NCBI RefSeq assembly: GCF_025823185.1
Contig: NZ_JACKVK010000014.1
Coordinates: forward strand, 1-64,000
Origin: Mycobacterium yunnanensis
GTDB taxonomy: Bacteria > Actinomycetota > Actinomycetes > Mycobacteriales > Mycobacteriaceae
DNA length: 64,000 nucleotides
Reading direction: 5' to 3'
In this document: one piece after another, positions 8,070 to 17,582 of the stretch
How positions within the stretch are numbered: the first letter of the stretch is position 1
How the letters are laid out: each line of letters begins with the position of its first letter
Notes under the pieces: model-generated
What the model was told of the DNA's origin: nothing
The model's database searches: none
The model's input: only the letters and a program-made list of their open reading frames with translations
Translations under genes and position numbers: made by a program

Positions 8070-9088
8070 GGGTCCCTCCTGGCACGCCGGCGGACGAGAT
8101 CGGTTCCCACCGCGACGACGATGAAGATGCCGACGAACAAGTCGGAGAGCTGCGACGGCCAGCCCAGCTGCGTGACACCGGATTTCACGGTTTGAACCAG
8201 CAGGGCACCCAGAACCGTCCCGAGCACCGAGCCGCGACCACCCATGATGGACGTGCCGCCGATGACGACGGCGGCGATCACCGCGAGTTCCTGACCCGAG
8301 CCGACCGACTGGTCGAGGTTCGAGGTGCCCTTGGCCAAGGTGAAGATCGACGCCAGACCGACCAGCAGGCCGGTGATCACGTAGGCGACGAGGATGCGCC
8401 GCTGCACTCTGATGCCGGCCAGCCGGGCTGCCACCGGGTCCCCGCCGACGCCGAAGAAGTGCCTACCGCCCGGCGTGTGCCGCAGATACCACCAGGCGAT
8501 CGCCGCCAAGACGACCGTGATGGCGAAGCTGTGTGGGATGGCGAACGTTCGACCGTCGGCGCCGCGGCCGAACCAGGACAGGGTGTTCGGCATGCCCGAG
8601 ATGGGTTGGGAGTTGAAGATCTGCAACCCGATGAAGAGGAACAGGTTCGCCGTACCGAAGGTGATGATGATGGCGTGCACGCGGCCGTAGGCGATGAGCG
8701 CGCCGTTGACCAGGCCCAGCACCGCACCCGTGCCGATGGCCACGACCAGGCACCACCACACCGGTAATCCGTGGTCGCGCATCAGCTTTCCGGTGATCAC
8801 CGAGCAGACCATGATGGCGCCGCCGACCGAGACGTCGATTCCACCGGTGATGATGATGAAGGTCATGCCGATGCCGATCAGGGCGACCGGCGACATCTCG
8901 ACGAGCAACGGGACGATCGACCCCGCGCTGAGGAACGCCGGTGTCGCGAAGGCCAGGGCGATCCACAGCACGACGATGACGGCGACCAGCGCGATCTCCG
9001 CCGACGTCACCGGTGGGGGCAGCACCCGCCCACGGGTCGTGACGGCCGCCGCGGTCGGATCGGCATGCGGGTCGGTCGAGGTGGTCAT
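8066..9088 (-). CDS. Sugar ABC transporter permease (RbsC-like)
   Basis: A 340-residue RbsC-family permease with the conserved GGIDVSVGGAIMVCSV block and about ten membrane helices. The region GVGGDPVAARLAGIRVQRR is the cytoplasmic loop expected to contact the ATPase. It overlaps the ATPase gene by 4 bases upstream (9085-9088) and the next permease downstream. The partner subunit is the product of 6987-8069. Confidence 0.9.
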   Translation of the reverse strand: MTTSTDPHADPTAAAVTTRGRVLPPPVTSAEIALVAVIVVLWIALAFATPAFLSAGSIVPLLVEMSPVALIGIGMTFIIITGGIDVSVGGAIMVCSVITGKLMRDHGLPVWWCLVVAIGTGAVLGLVNGALIAYGRVHAIIITFGTANLFLFIGLQIFNSQPISGMPNTLSWFGRGADGRTFAIPHSFAITVVLAAIAWWYLRHTPGGRHFFGVGGDPVAARLAGIRVQRRILVAYVITGLLVGLASIFTLAKGTSNLDQSVGSGQELAVIAAVVIGGTSIMGGRGSVLGTVLGALLVQTVKSGVTQLGWPSQLSDLFVGIFIVVAVGTDLVRRRARRDP

Positions 9089-10596
9089 GCCGTGGCCGTC
9101 CCTTCACGATCGCCGGCAGCCGCGGCCAGCACGTCGACCTGCTTGGCGTCGGGTCCGAACTCCGCGGTGATGGCGCCCGCGCGGATCACCAACAGTCGGT
9201 CGGCGATGCGCAGCGCCTCCTGCAGATCGGAGGTGACGACGAGCACGGCGGTGCCGTTGTCGGCGAGATCGGTAATGATGCGGTGAATCTCCTCCTTGGC
9301 ACCGACGTCGACGCCCTGGGTGGGTTCGGCCAACAGCAGCAGGGTAGGCCGTTCGACGAGTTGCCGTGCCAGCATGACCTTTTGGGCGTTGCCACCGGAG
9401 AGGTCGCCAACGTTTTGATTCTCGTCCGACGCGCGCACCGCGAGACGCTTCATCAGGTCCTTGACGGTGGAGCGCTCTCGGCGCCGGTCGACGAACGCCC
9501 GGCCCCACGAGAGTCGGCGAAGGTGCCCGATCGACACGTTGAAGGCGATGGACTGAAAGGAGAACATGCCCTCGGTCTTGCGATTGGCGGGCAACAGCGC
9601 GATGCCCGCCTCGGCGGCCTCCCGGGGACTGCGGGGCGCCACCGACCGGCCCTCGATCACGATGTCGCCCGCGCTGGCCTTGTCGAGTCCGTAGATGCAC
9701 GCGGCGATCTCCGCGACACCCGAGCCGACCAGTCCGTAGAGGCCGAGGATCTCCCCAGCCTTCAGCTGCAGGCTGACGTCGCGGAACGAGCCGGTTCGCG
9801 CGAGCGCCTTCAGTTCCAGCACCGGTTCGCCCTCGGGGACCGTCCGTGGTCCGGTGTGATCCGAAAGCGCTTCTCCCACCATCAGTTCGGCGATGCGGCG
9901 CACCGAGAGGTCTTCGATGGGGTGCGTTCCGATGGTGGCGCCGTCGCGCATCACGGTCACGCGGTCGGCGATCTTGACGATCTCGTCGAGTCGGTGGGAG
10001 ATGTAGATGATCGCCACGCCGTCGTCGGCGAGGCGGCGGATGATCTGGAACAGCACCTCGATCTCGGCGTCGGTCAGGATCGCCGACGGCTCGTCGAGGA
10101 TGAGCACCCCGCACTTGCCCGCCAGCGCCTTGGCGATGGACACCTGCTGCTGGGTGGCCACCGAGAGGTTTCCCACCACCGCGGTCGACAGCGCGGCGGG
10201 CAACCCGAGTGCCTCGAGTAGGTCGACGACCTTCTCGTTCTGCGCTGCCCAGTCGACCCGGCCGCGGGTGACCATCTCTCGGCCCATGAACACGTTCTCG
10301 GCGACGGTGAGTTCGCTGAACAGTTGCGGCTCTTGGTACACCGTGGCGATGCCGAGGGCGATGGCGTCGTTGGTCGAGCCGATGGTCACCGGTTCGCCGT
10401 CGTAGGTGACGCTGCCGGCGTCGGGTGCGGTGGCGCCGGCAACGATCTTGATCAGCGTCGACTTCCCCGCGCCGTTCTCGCCCACGAGTGCATGGATCTC
10501 CCCGGCACGGACCTCGAAGTCGGCGTGCCGGATCGCCTTGACGGCCCCGTAGCTCTTGACCACCCCGGTGAGGCTCAGTCGCGACGGTCGGGCCAT
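9085..10596 (-). CDS. Sugar ABC transporter ATPase, two ABC domains (RbsA/XylG-like)
   Basis: A 503-residue tandem ATPase. The first domain has a full P-loop (GENGAGKST, residues 39-47), an altered signature (NLSVATQQQ) and Walker B (CGVLILDEPSAIL). The second has a degenerate P-loop (GLVGSGVAE) but a normal signature (LSGGNAQKV). That asymmetry is typical of the RbsA/MglA group. It energises the two permeases downstream; the binding protein is encoded 32 bp upstream. Confidence 0.92.
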   Translation of the reverse strand: MARPSRLSLTGVVKSYGAVKAIRHADFEVRAGEIHALVGENGAGKSTLIKIVAGATAPDAGSVTYDGEPVTIGSTNDAIALGIATVYQEPQLFSELTVAENVFMGREMVTRGRVDWAAQNEKVVDLLEALGLPAALSTAVVGNLSVATQQQVSIAKALAGKCGVLILDEPSAILTDAEIEVLFQIIRRLADDGVAIIYISHRLDEIVKIADRVTVMRDGATIGTHPIEDLSVRRIAELMVGEALSDHTGPRTVPEGEPVLELKALARTGSFRDVSLQLKAGEILGLYGLVGSGVAEIAACIYGLDKASAGDIVIEGRSVAPRSPREAAEAGIALLPANRKTEGMFSFQSIAFNVSIGHLRRLSWGRAFVDRRRERSTVKDLMKRLAVRASDENQNVGDLSGGNAQKVMLARQLVERPTLLLLAEPTQGVDVGAKEEIHRIITDLADNGTAVLVVTSDLQEALRIADRLLVIRAGAITAEFGPDAKQVDVLAAAAGDREGTATA

Positions 10597-10627
10597 CGAC
10601 GACTCCCGTGGGCGAGGGTCGACCGCG

Positions 10628-11680
10628 TCAGTAATCGAACTGACCGACGTTCTGGGTGGTGATCAGCAGCGGCTCACCGAGCACGAGGGTCTTGCTGGCC
10701 TCGTTCCACTTGACGTCGCTCATCTCGTCGTTGACCTTGTTGTCGGCCTCGAAGGTCTTGCCGCTGGCCAGTTGTTGTCCTGCCCAGGCGGTCAGGTAAC
10801 CGAGATTGGCGACGTTCCACAGGATCGAGCCGGACGACGATCCGTCGGCGAGGTAGGGCGCCATCGACTTCGGCGTGCCGATGCCGACGGAGTAGACCTG
10901 TCCGATCTTGCCGGCGTCCTTGACGGCTTGCGCGACGCCGACGGCCGAGGTGGTGCACTGACCAAGCAGACCCTTGAGGTCGGGGTGGGCGCTCATCAGG
11001 TCGGTCGCCATCTGCGTGCCCTTGGCCTGATCCTCGCCCGAGTACACGACGTCGACCAGTTCGGCTTCGGGGTACTTGGCCGACACGTAGGCCTTCTCGG
11101 CGGCGATCCAGGAGTTCAGGTTCTCGGCCGTCTCGCCGCAGGACACGATGGCCCACTTGCCCTTTCCGCCCATCGCGGTCATCAGCGTCTCGGCGGTCTT
11201 GTTGCCGATGCCCTCGGCGGTGGCCTGGTTGACGAAGGCCTCGCGCACCGAGTTGGGCGCGTCGGTGTCGGCGGTCATCACCTTGATGCCGGCGTCCTGC
11301 GCCTGCTTCATCAGCGGTGCCATCGAGTCCGGGTCATTCGGCGCGACGACGAGGACGTCGACCTTCTGCTGGATGAAGGACCGGACGATCTGCGCCTGCG
11401 CGGCGGCGTCGGCCGAGGTGGGCCCCTGGTAGAGCCAGTCGACATTGCCCAGGTCGGCCGCCGCCTTCTTGGCGCCGGTGTCCATGGCCTCGAAGTACGG
11501 CGATCCCTGCAGCTTCGGAACGAAGGCGATCTTGACCTTCTCGCCGGAGGCAGCCTGCGACGAGCCACCGCTGCCGGTCGACGGTGCGGGCTCGTCGTTC
11601 TTCTTCGTACAGCCACCGGTGACCATGGCGACGGCCAAGGCCACGCTGATCACTCCGACGAAACGCTGGGAAATCGGCAT
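10628..11680 (-). CDS. Sugar-binding lipoprotein of ABC transporter (RbsB-like)
   Basis: A 350-residue periplasmic-binding-protein-type lipoprotein. The signal peptide ends in the lipobox VTGGC near residue 24, followed by the type-I binding-protein fold (KIAFVPKLQGSPYFEAMDTG, then VLVVAPNDPDSMAPLM). It is the first gene of the leftward importer operon and would be the extracytoplasmic receptor that decides substrate range. The divergent 212-bp region upstream separates it from the regulator whose C-terminal domain has the same fold. Confidence 0.9.
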   Translation of the reverse strand: MPISQRFVGVISVALAVAMVTGGCTKKNDEPAPSTGSGGSSQAASGEKVKIAFVPKLQGSPYFEAMDTGAKKAAADLGNVDWLYQGPTSADAAAQAQIVRSFIQQKVDVLVVAPNDPDSMAPLMKQAQDAGIKVMTADTDAPNSVREAFVNQATAEGIGNKTAETLMTAMGGKGKWAIVSCGETAENLNSWIAAEKAYVSAKYPEAELVDVVYSGEDQAKGTQMATDLMSAHPDLKGLLGQCTTSAVGVAQAVKDAGKIGQVYSVGIGTPKSMAPYLADGSSSGSILWNVANLGYLTAWAGQQLASGKTFEADNKVNDEMSDVKWNEASKTLVLGEPLLITTQNVGQFDY

Positions 11681-11753
11681 CGACTCATCCTTTGGCCAGA
11701 GCTGGGAAACCTCGCCCGAGACCTACCCGGGCAGTTGGACACCCGGCGCCTGC

Positions 11754-11825
11754 GTTTCATATATCGAACTCAGCGTCGAGTGATGAAACACACAGTAGGC
11801 AGCCCGTTGTGGCGTTGTCAACAAC
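11754..11825. promoter_or_regulatory. Divergent control region with two inverted repeats
   Basis: Between the binding-protein gene and the regulator gene there are two symmetric elements. GTTTCAT (11754-11760) pairs with ATGAAAC (11783-11789). GTTGT-CA-ACAAC lies at 11814-11825, with an extra GTTGT at 11806-11810. Both sit where a regulator could control the importer operon and its own gene. No -10/-35 boxes were assigned with confidence. Confidence 0.4.
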
Positions 11826-11892
11826 CGTCGCGGCGTTCTCTCACCCATCGATTCGTGGTCTTCCGCAGTGCCACATCACTTATGGTGAGTCG

Positions 11893-12978
11893 ATGGCGGA
11901 GCAAGCACGTGTGCCCGCACTGCGTCGTGCGGCCCTCGTCCTTCGACGCCTGAGCGACTCGGACCGGCCCATGACACTCGCCGAGCTAACTCAGCAGACC
12001 GGTCTTCCCAAGAGCAGCGTGATGGGCATCTGCCACGCGATGACCGACGAGGGCCTGCTCGCTCGCGGCGTCGACGGCACCTACGCACTTGGCTCGCGTC
12101 TCTACGAACTTGCCTCCGCGTCGCGGGCGCACGGCCTGGCAATCGGCGAGATCGGTTTCAGCTACCCGGTGGGCGAGAGTTTCTTCGTCGCCGAGATGGA
12201 CGCCCTCCATGCCGAGGCCGAGCGACTCGGGGCACGGCTGCACGTGCAGGAGGCCAAGGAGAACCGCCGCACCCAGTCGCGGCAAATCGAGGACTTCGTC
12301 GCAGCCGGGGTCGACTTGATCCTCGTCGAGCCGGTCGCGACCGACGGGCTCGAAGATGCGTGCGCCAAGGCTCGCGCTGCTCGCATCCCCGTGGTGGCGA
12401 TCGGATCGGCGCTCAGCGGTGCGGACGCCGTGGTCGCGACGGACAACACGAAGGCCGGCTTCCTGGCCGGCTCGGCCTTGGTGGCCGCGCTCGGCGGGCA
12501 AGGGCGCGTCGCGGTGGTCGGCGGCATCCCGATCACGGCCAACTCCGATCGCATCGCGGGCTTCCTCGCCGCGATCGGCCCGCACCCGCACGTCGAGGTG
12601 GTCGCGACCAGCCACGGCGAACTCGACGCGAAGTCCGGTCGCCGCGCCGCGGCGGAGATCCTCACCGCCAACGCGGCCGTCGACGGCTTCTTCGCCGCGA
12701 ACGATCAGATCGCCATTGGCATTTCGCGCGTGCTGCGCAGCCGCAAGCTCGCCGTCCCCATCGTCGGCGTCGACGGTGCCAGGAACGCCGTCGAGGAGAT
12801 TCGCTCCGGCGGTCCCATCGTCGCGACGGCGACGCAGGATCCGGCGGCACTGGTCCGCGCGGCGATGGACATCGGCATCGTCCTGCACGGCGGCGGACAC
12901 GTGCCGCGTCCGTCGAGATATCTCACGCCCACGCTGATCGACGCACGCAACGCCGCGGACTACCAGCCATGGGGATAG
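11893..12978 (+). CDS. Chimeric regulator: IclR-type HTH fused to RbsB-like ligand domain
   Basis: A 361-residue protein. Residues about 5-65 are an IclR winged helix (MTLAELTQQTGLPKSSVMGI, then DEGLLARGVDGTYALGSRLY). From about residue 83 to the end it is a type-I periplasmic-binding-protein domain (GADAVVATDNTKAG, DGFFAANDQIAIGI), related to the operon's own binding protein. In LacI proteins this ligand domain carries a LacI HTH; here the HTH is of a different family and the IclR effector domain is absent. It probably senses the imported ligand and controls the divergent operon. Its 3' end overlaps the next regulator by 10 bases. Confidence 0.8.
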   Translation: MAEQARVPALRRAALVLRRLSDSDRPMTLAELTQQTGLPKSSVMGICHAMTDEGLLARGVDGTYALGSRLYELASASRAHGLAIGEIGFSYPVGESFFVAEMDALHAEAERLGARLHVQEAKENRRTQSRQIEDFVAAGVDLILVEPVATDGLEDACAKARAARIPVVAIGSALSGADAVVATDNTKAGFLAGSALVAALGGQGRVAVVGGIPITANSDRIAGFLAAIGPHPHVEVVATSHGELDAKSGRRAAAEILTANAAVDGFFAANDQIAIGISRVLRSRKLAVPIVGVDGARNAVEEIRSGGPIVATATQDPAALVRAAMDIGIVLHGGGHVPRPSRYLTPTLIDARNAADYQPWG

Positions 12979-13664
12979 GCGATTCCCGCACCCCGGCGGT
13001 ACACCGCGGCGCCCGCATCCTCGACGCCGTGTCCTCCGGCGCAGCCACCACCCCGGCGGCACTCATGGGGTTGCTGGGGCTGCCCAAGAGCTCGATCGCC
13101 GACCTGCTCACCACCCTGGAGGACGTCGGGTTCCTGACTCGGCGGCCCGACGGCACGCTGCACACCGGTTCGCGACTGGCGGAGCTCTCCGATCCCGAGT
13201 CCTTGGTGCACAGGCTCTTTCGCGCCTGCGCGACGCCCGAACTCGACGGGCACACCCTGTCGCTGGTCCGGCTGTTCGGGGACCAGATCCTGGTCGTCGA
13301 CGTCCATCCCGGCACGCTGCCGCTGCCTTTGACGCCGCGGCCGGGACAGCGTGCCGACGCCGCCGAATGCGCCGGCGCGGCGGCGATCCTGTCGGCCCTG
13401 ACCGTCGCCGACGCGGCCGAGTCCGTCGCGACCGCAGCGGAGCACCTGGGGCTCACCGCCGACGCAGTCGCGCGCTGTCTGGCGCTGCGGCACCGGCGGC
13501 AACGCAAGATCTACGAGTCGCGATCGTCGTCGGTCGGCCGCCAACTCGCCTGTGCCGTTCCGAACACCCGCTACGCCCTGACGCTGCACGTGCCAGACCG
13601 GTGGCCCGAGCCCGCGATCGCCAAGGCCGCACGCGCGCTGAGCGCCGCCGTCCGGGACTACTGA
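12969..13664 (+). CDS. IclR-family transcriptional regulator
   Basis: A 231-residue regulator. The N-terminal IclR helix-turn-helix (GLLGLPKSSIADLLTTLEDV, then GFLTRRPDGTLHTGSRL) is clear, and the C-terminal part is a shortened IclR effector domain. The ATG at 12969 lies inside the end of the preceding regulator gene, so the two are coupled. Its 3' end converges with dhaL (7-base overlap), so it may control the dhaKL pair, which is inferred from position. Confidence 0.75.
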   Translation: MGIGDSRTPAVHRGARILDAVSSGAATTPAALMGLLGLPKSSIADLLTTLEDVGFLTRRPDGTLHTGSRLAELSDPESLVHRLFRACATPELDGHTLSLVRLFGDQILVVDVHPGTLPLPLTPRPGQRADAAECAGAAAILSALTVADAAESVATAAEHLGLTADAVARCLALRHRRQRKIYESRSSSVGRQLACAVPNTRYALTLHVPDRWPEPAIAKAARALSAAVRDY

Positions 13665-14314
13665 TCCAACCCGCAGTCCAACGGCGGAGTCGGCGTCGAC
13701 CCGGTGACCACGCGAGCCACCACCCATAGGAACAACGCGGCCCCCATGGCACCGGGGTCGGGCTCGCCCTTGGCGCGCTCCCCGAGGTAACTGGCGCGAC
13801 CCATACGGGCCCGCAGGTCGGCGGTTCGGCGGGCACCGTCGGCCGCCGCGTCGGCGGCTGCGACGAAATCCTCGGTGCGGGTGAGTGTCTCGACCGCGGG
13901 CGCGAGCGCGTCGACCATGGTGCGATCGCCGACCTGGGCCTCGCCGACCCGGGTGACGGCGGCCAATCCTGCCGCCAGTCCGGTGGCCCATCGCCCAGCG
14001 GACCCAGGATCGTCCGCCACCGCCACGGCCGCCTCGGTGAACAGCAGGCCGAGCAGGGGTCCCGACGTCCCGCCGACCTCGTCGAGGAACACCGAGCCCA
14101 GCACCGTCAGCGGGGACTCCGCATCCGGCCCGGCGGCGGTCGACGTGCGCTCGACGGCAATCCGCACTCCCCCGCGCAGGTTGTCACCGAAGTCGCCGTC
14201 GCCGCTGTGCTGGTCGAGCCGCGTCAGCACGTCGTAGGCCTTCTCGACCGCGTCGGCGAAGCCCGTCACGACGGCTCGCTCGAGTTCGGTTGCCGCAGAA
14301 CCGTTCGCGCTCAT
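13658..14314 (-). CDS. dhaL: Dihydroxyacetone kinase-like nucleotide-binding subunit DhaL
   Basis: A 218-residue DhaL domain. The magnesium/nucleotide-binding aspartates are visible as LDQHSGDGDFGDN (Asp34, 39 and 41), and the family block GGTSGPLLGLLF follows. The start at 14314 overlaps the dhaK stop by 4 bases. No PTS-type DhaM is seen nearby, so direct use of ATP is likely. The pair could phosphorylate dihydroxyacetone or another ketose such as a tetrulose, in line with the nearby importer and dehydrogenase. Confidence 0.85.
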   Translation of the reverse strand: MSANGSAATELERAVVTGFADAVEKAYDVLTRLDQHSGDGDFGDNLRGGVRIAVERTSTAAGPDAESPLTVLGSVFLDEVGGTSGPLLGLLFTEAAVAVADDPGSAGRWATGLAAGLAAVTRVGEAQVGDRTMVDALAPAVETLTRTEDFVAAADAAADGARRTADLRARMGRASYLGERAKGEPDPGAMGAALFLWVVARVVTGSTPTPPLDCGLDQ

Positions 14315-15354
14315 CCTCGGGCTCCTTCCGACGAGGTGGTGCGGTTGGGGAATGCCGGGGTGAACGCCGGCGCATCCCACAGCGACGTCAGCTCGGCGTC
14401 GACTCTGGCGACGGTCACCGAGAAGCCGCGCATGTCCAGGGCCGGCACCAAAGTTCCGACCAGGCTGCCCGTCACCCGGCCACCTCGGGCTTCCACCGCC
14501 GTGGCCGCGTATTCGAAGATCAGGTTGAGCTCGAGCAGCGTCGCCGAGCCCAGCCCGTTGACGATCAGGATCGCGTCGGTGCCCGTGGGCAACGCGTCGA
14601 GCACCTGATCGGTCATACGCCGCACCAGCTCCGGAGTGGACGGACGAGGCACCGACTCCACGGCGCGCTCACCGTGGATGCCGACCCCGTACTCCAGCTC
14701 ACCGGGCGCGATCGTGAACGCGGGCGATCCGTCGTGCATCGTGGTCTGCGCCCTGGAAGCCACGGCGATGCTCCTGGTGGCCGCTGCCACCCGCGCGCCG
14801 AGATCGCTCAACTCGTCGAGGTCGGCGCCGTCGTCGGCCGCGGCGCCCAGGATCTTCTCGACCACGACGGTACCCGCGGTGCCGCGCCGTCCGGTGGCGG
14901 TGTCCGCGCTTTCCGTGGCCAGGTCGTCGTCGACGAGGACGCGCCGCACCTCGATTCCGTCGAGCCGCAGGCGCTCGGCGGCGATGCCGAAATTGATGCG
15001 GTCCCCGGTGTAGTTCTTCACGACGTGCACGACGCCGCCGTCTCCGGCCGCGTGTCGGCTGGCTTCGAGGACCTGCCGATTGTGGGGCGAGGCAAACACC
15101 TTGCCCGGTGCGACCGCGTCGAGCATCCCCTCGCCAAGGAAGCCGCCGTGCAACGGCTCGTGTCCCGACCCGCCGCCGGAGACGAGCCCGACGGCGCGGC
15201 GGGCGTGGCGATGCCGGGCCGTCAGGAAGGTCGGCGATTCGTGGAGTTCGACGAATGCGGCGTTGGCGCGGGCGAACCCGCGCAGCGCCGGCGGAACCGG
15301 GTCACCGTCGTCGGGGTGGAAGTGACCCGTTGGCGCTGGCGTCTCCGCTGACAT
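14311..15354 (-). CDS. dhaK: Dihydroxyacetone kinase-like substrate-binding subunit DhaK
   Basis: A 347-residue DhaK domain. The GGGSGHEP motif is at residues 60-67. The histidine that forms the covalent hemiaminal with the ketose substrate is His227 in GVGIHGERA. KNYTGDRINFGIAAERL is also conserved. The start at 15354 is preferred because the frame further upstream is low-complexity. It forms an operon with dhaL and diverges from the FUSC gene. DhaK-type proteins also act on other ketoses, so the real substrate is open. Confidence 0.88.
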   Translation of the reverse strand: MSAETPAPTGHFHPDDGDPVPPALRGFARANAAFVELHESPTFLTARHRHARRAVGLVSGGGSGHEPLHGGFLGEGMLDAVAPGKVFASPHNRQVLEASRHAAGDGGVVHVVKNYTGDRINFGIAAERLRLDGIEVRRVLVDDDLATESADTATGRRGTAGTVVVEKILGAAADDGADLDELSDLGARVAAATRSIAVASRAQTTMHDGSPAFTIAPGELEYGVGIHGERAVESVPRPSTPELVRRMTDQVLDALPTGTDAILIVNGLGSATLLELNLIFEYAATAVEARGGRVTGSLVGTLVPALDMRGFSVTVARVDAELTSLWDAPAFTPAFPNRTTSSEGARG

Positions 15355-15458
15355 CGCAGTCCGTTCTCCTTCTCCCCCGGCGTCGGTCGACCGACGTCCA
15401 GTGTGCGCCTCGGCGGTCCGCATCCGACGCTCGCAGCGTCGTGACGCACAATCGAGCG

Positions 15459-17537
15459 ATGCAACAGGTGGCCGTCGGTGGGGCCATCAGGACGTTGCTC
15501 GTCGACTCCGACCCCGGTCGGCTGCGTCTGCGGAGCGCCGCCACGGTCACGCTGGCCCTGATCCTGGCCCTGTCGGCGTCCTACGGTTTCATCACCGTCG
15601 CCGGTCAGCCCCTCACGGTGGCCATGCTCGGCACCGTCGTGGCAATGCAGTCCGCGGCCTCGGTCAAGGACCGGCAGCAACACAGCCGCGTCGTCACCAC
15701 CGTTCTGCTGTTCTTTCCGGCGCTGGCCGCGGTGTCACTGGCCGCAGTGCTGTCCCACTTCGGCAAGGTGGCCGACGTCGGCTTCATCGCCGTGCTCTTC
15801 TGCGCGGTGTGGGTCCGGCGATTCGGGCCCCGCGGCAACGCCCTGGGGATGGTCGCGTTCATCTGCTACTTCTTCGCATTGTTCCTACGCGCCACCCCAA
15901 GCCAAATCCCCGTGCTCGCCGTCGCGATCGTCATCGGATTGGGCGCCACCCTGCTGGTGCGCACCCTGATCCTTCCCGACCGGCCTGCGGTGGAGGTACG
16001 CCGGTTGGTCCGCGCGTTGCGGACGGCGTCCACGGCGGTGCTGGACGTCGCCATCAACTGCGACGAGTTCGACCTGGCCGTGCTGCGACGGCGACTGGAT
16101 CGCCTTGGCGAGACCGCGCTCATGATCGACGACTGGCTCGACCGCCACGACGCGGCCCGATCGCTGAACATCACCAGTGACGACCTCGCGCTGCGGGTGT
16201 TCGACGCCCAGGTCGCCATGGAGCAGCTCGCCAGCATGCTGTGGTCATTGGGACCGGTCACCACGTGGCCGCGGGGTCTGCGGGACGCGGTGGCCGCCGT
16301 GCGCGTCTGCCTCGAGCACCATCCGACCGACGACGAACTGAGGGTCGCCCGCAAATGTGCGGCCGCCGCGTCGGATCGGGCCGACCTGAGTGAGACCGAG
16401 GGCCTGGCGACGGTCCTGGCCTTCCGGGCCATGCAGGCGCACTTGGCGATCCACCACATCACCACCAATGCTCTGGCCGCGTCGGACGAGGCCGAGCCCT
16501 TGCCGGAGTCGACGGCCGAGGAAGACACCGCGACGGACGGCCTCGATCCCAGCACCAAGGCGGCGATCCAGGTGGCGGTGGCCACCAGCACGGCCACGAT
16601 TCTGGGTGACATGATCTCCCCGGACCGGTGGTACTGGGCAGTGTTGACCGCGTTCCTGGTCTTTACCGGCGTCTCGACGCGCGGAGAGATCCTGACCCGC
16701 GTCGGGCATCGCATCGTGGGCACCATCGCCGGCGTCGTGGCAGGGGTTCTGCTGGCGACCCTGGTGGGGCACCACCCGCTGGTGCAGATGATCCTGCTGG
16801 TGGCGTGCGTGTTCTGCGCCTTCTATCTGGTGACCGTCGCGTACGCGTGGTTGACGTTCTTCGTCACCGTGCTGCTGGCGATGCTGTACGGCCTGCTCGG
16901 CGACTTCAGCATCGAGGTGCTCGAGGTGCGCATCGCCGAGACGGCGGTCGGCGGCGTGGTCGGCATCGCGTCGGCCTACTTCATCTTCTCCACCGGCACC
17001 CGCGCCACGTTCGTGGCGAAGGTCGACGAGTACTTGCAGCACTTGACCGATCTCGTCGACGCGGCCATCGAGTCCACGGTGACCCCGGGCGGTCAGACCG
17101 ACTTGGTGGCCGAGACGCGTCGGCTCGACAACGCCCTGCAGGCGGTCGTGACGGCAGGCAAACCTCTGCAGATGGGACCCGCAGTGCGTAGCCGCCGCGG
17201 CGTGCAGCGCCTACTGCGCGGCCTGCAGGTCGCCAACCGGTCGGCGCACGCCCTGGCCAGGGCCGGGGTGAACGCGGCTCGCGCCGACGTGGACACCGCT
17301 CCGCCCGAGCCGACGGCGGCCGCGCTGCGCGACGCCGCGACCCACGTCGGCGGCACCATCGAGGCCGTCAAGAAGGTCGTCGACGGGGACGCGGTCGACC
17401 CACCGGAGAAGACGCCCAACTCGGTGATCCTGAGCGTCGCCGGCACGTCGGACATACCGCCAGGTCCGGTGCGGGCGGCCATCCGCGCGTTGAGCAACCT
17501 CGACCGCGCGCTGCTCGAGGTGACCGCACGGGTGTGA
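15459..17537 (+). CDS. FUSC-family membrane protein (aromatic acid exporter-like)
   Basis: A 692-residue protein with two membrane blocks. The N-terminal block is around residues 25-165 and the second around 375-520 (ISPDRWYWAVLTAFLVFTGV, then GTIAGVVAGVLLATLVGHHP). The two are separated by a soluble region, with a soluble C-terminal tail. This is the FUSC/YccS layout of putative efflux proteins. An in-frame GTG at 15441 is an alternative start. It stands alone between divergent dhaK and the downstream lipase. Confidence 0.75.
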   Translation: MQQVAVGGAIRTLLVDSDPGRLRLRSAATVTLALILALSASYGFITVAGQPLTVAMLGTVVAMQSAASVKDRQQHSRVVTTVLLFFPALAAVSLAAVLSHFGKVADVGFIAVLFCAVWVRRFGPRGNALGMVAFICYFFALFLRATPSQIPVLAVAIVIGLGATLLVRTLILPDRPAVEVRRLVRALRTASTAVLDVAINCDEFDLAVLRRRLDRLGETALMIDDWLDRHDAARSLNITSDDLALRVFDAQVAMEQLASMLWSLGPVTTWPRGLRDAVAAVRVCLEHHPTDDELRVARKCAAAASDRADLSETEGLATVLAFRAMQAHLAIHHITTNALAASDEAEPLPESTAEEDTATDGLDPSTKAAIQVAVATSTATILGDMISPDRWYWAVLTAFLVFTGVSTRGEILTRVGHRIVGTIAGVVAGVLLATLVGHHPLVQMILLVACVFCAFYLVTVAYAWLTFFVTVLLAMLYGLLGDFSIEVLEVRIAETAVGGVVGIASAYFIFSTGTRATFVAKVDEYLQHLTDLVDAAIESTVTPGGQTDLVAETRRLDNALQAVVTAGKPLQMGPAVRSRRGVQRLLRGLQVANRSAHALARAGVNAARADVDTAPPEPTAAALRDAATHVGGTIEAVKKVVDGDAVDPPEKTPNSVILSVAGTSDIPPGPVRAAIRALSNLDRALLEVTARV

Positions 17538-17582
17538 GGGAAACGTCCGTCCCCGCGTCGCGACGTTTGGTTGACTCACGCC

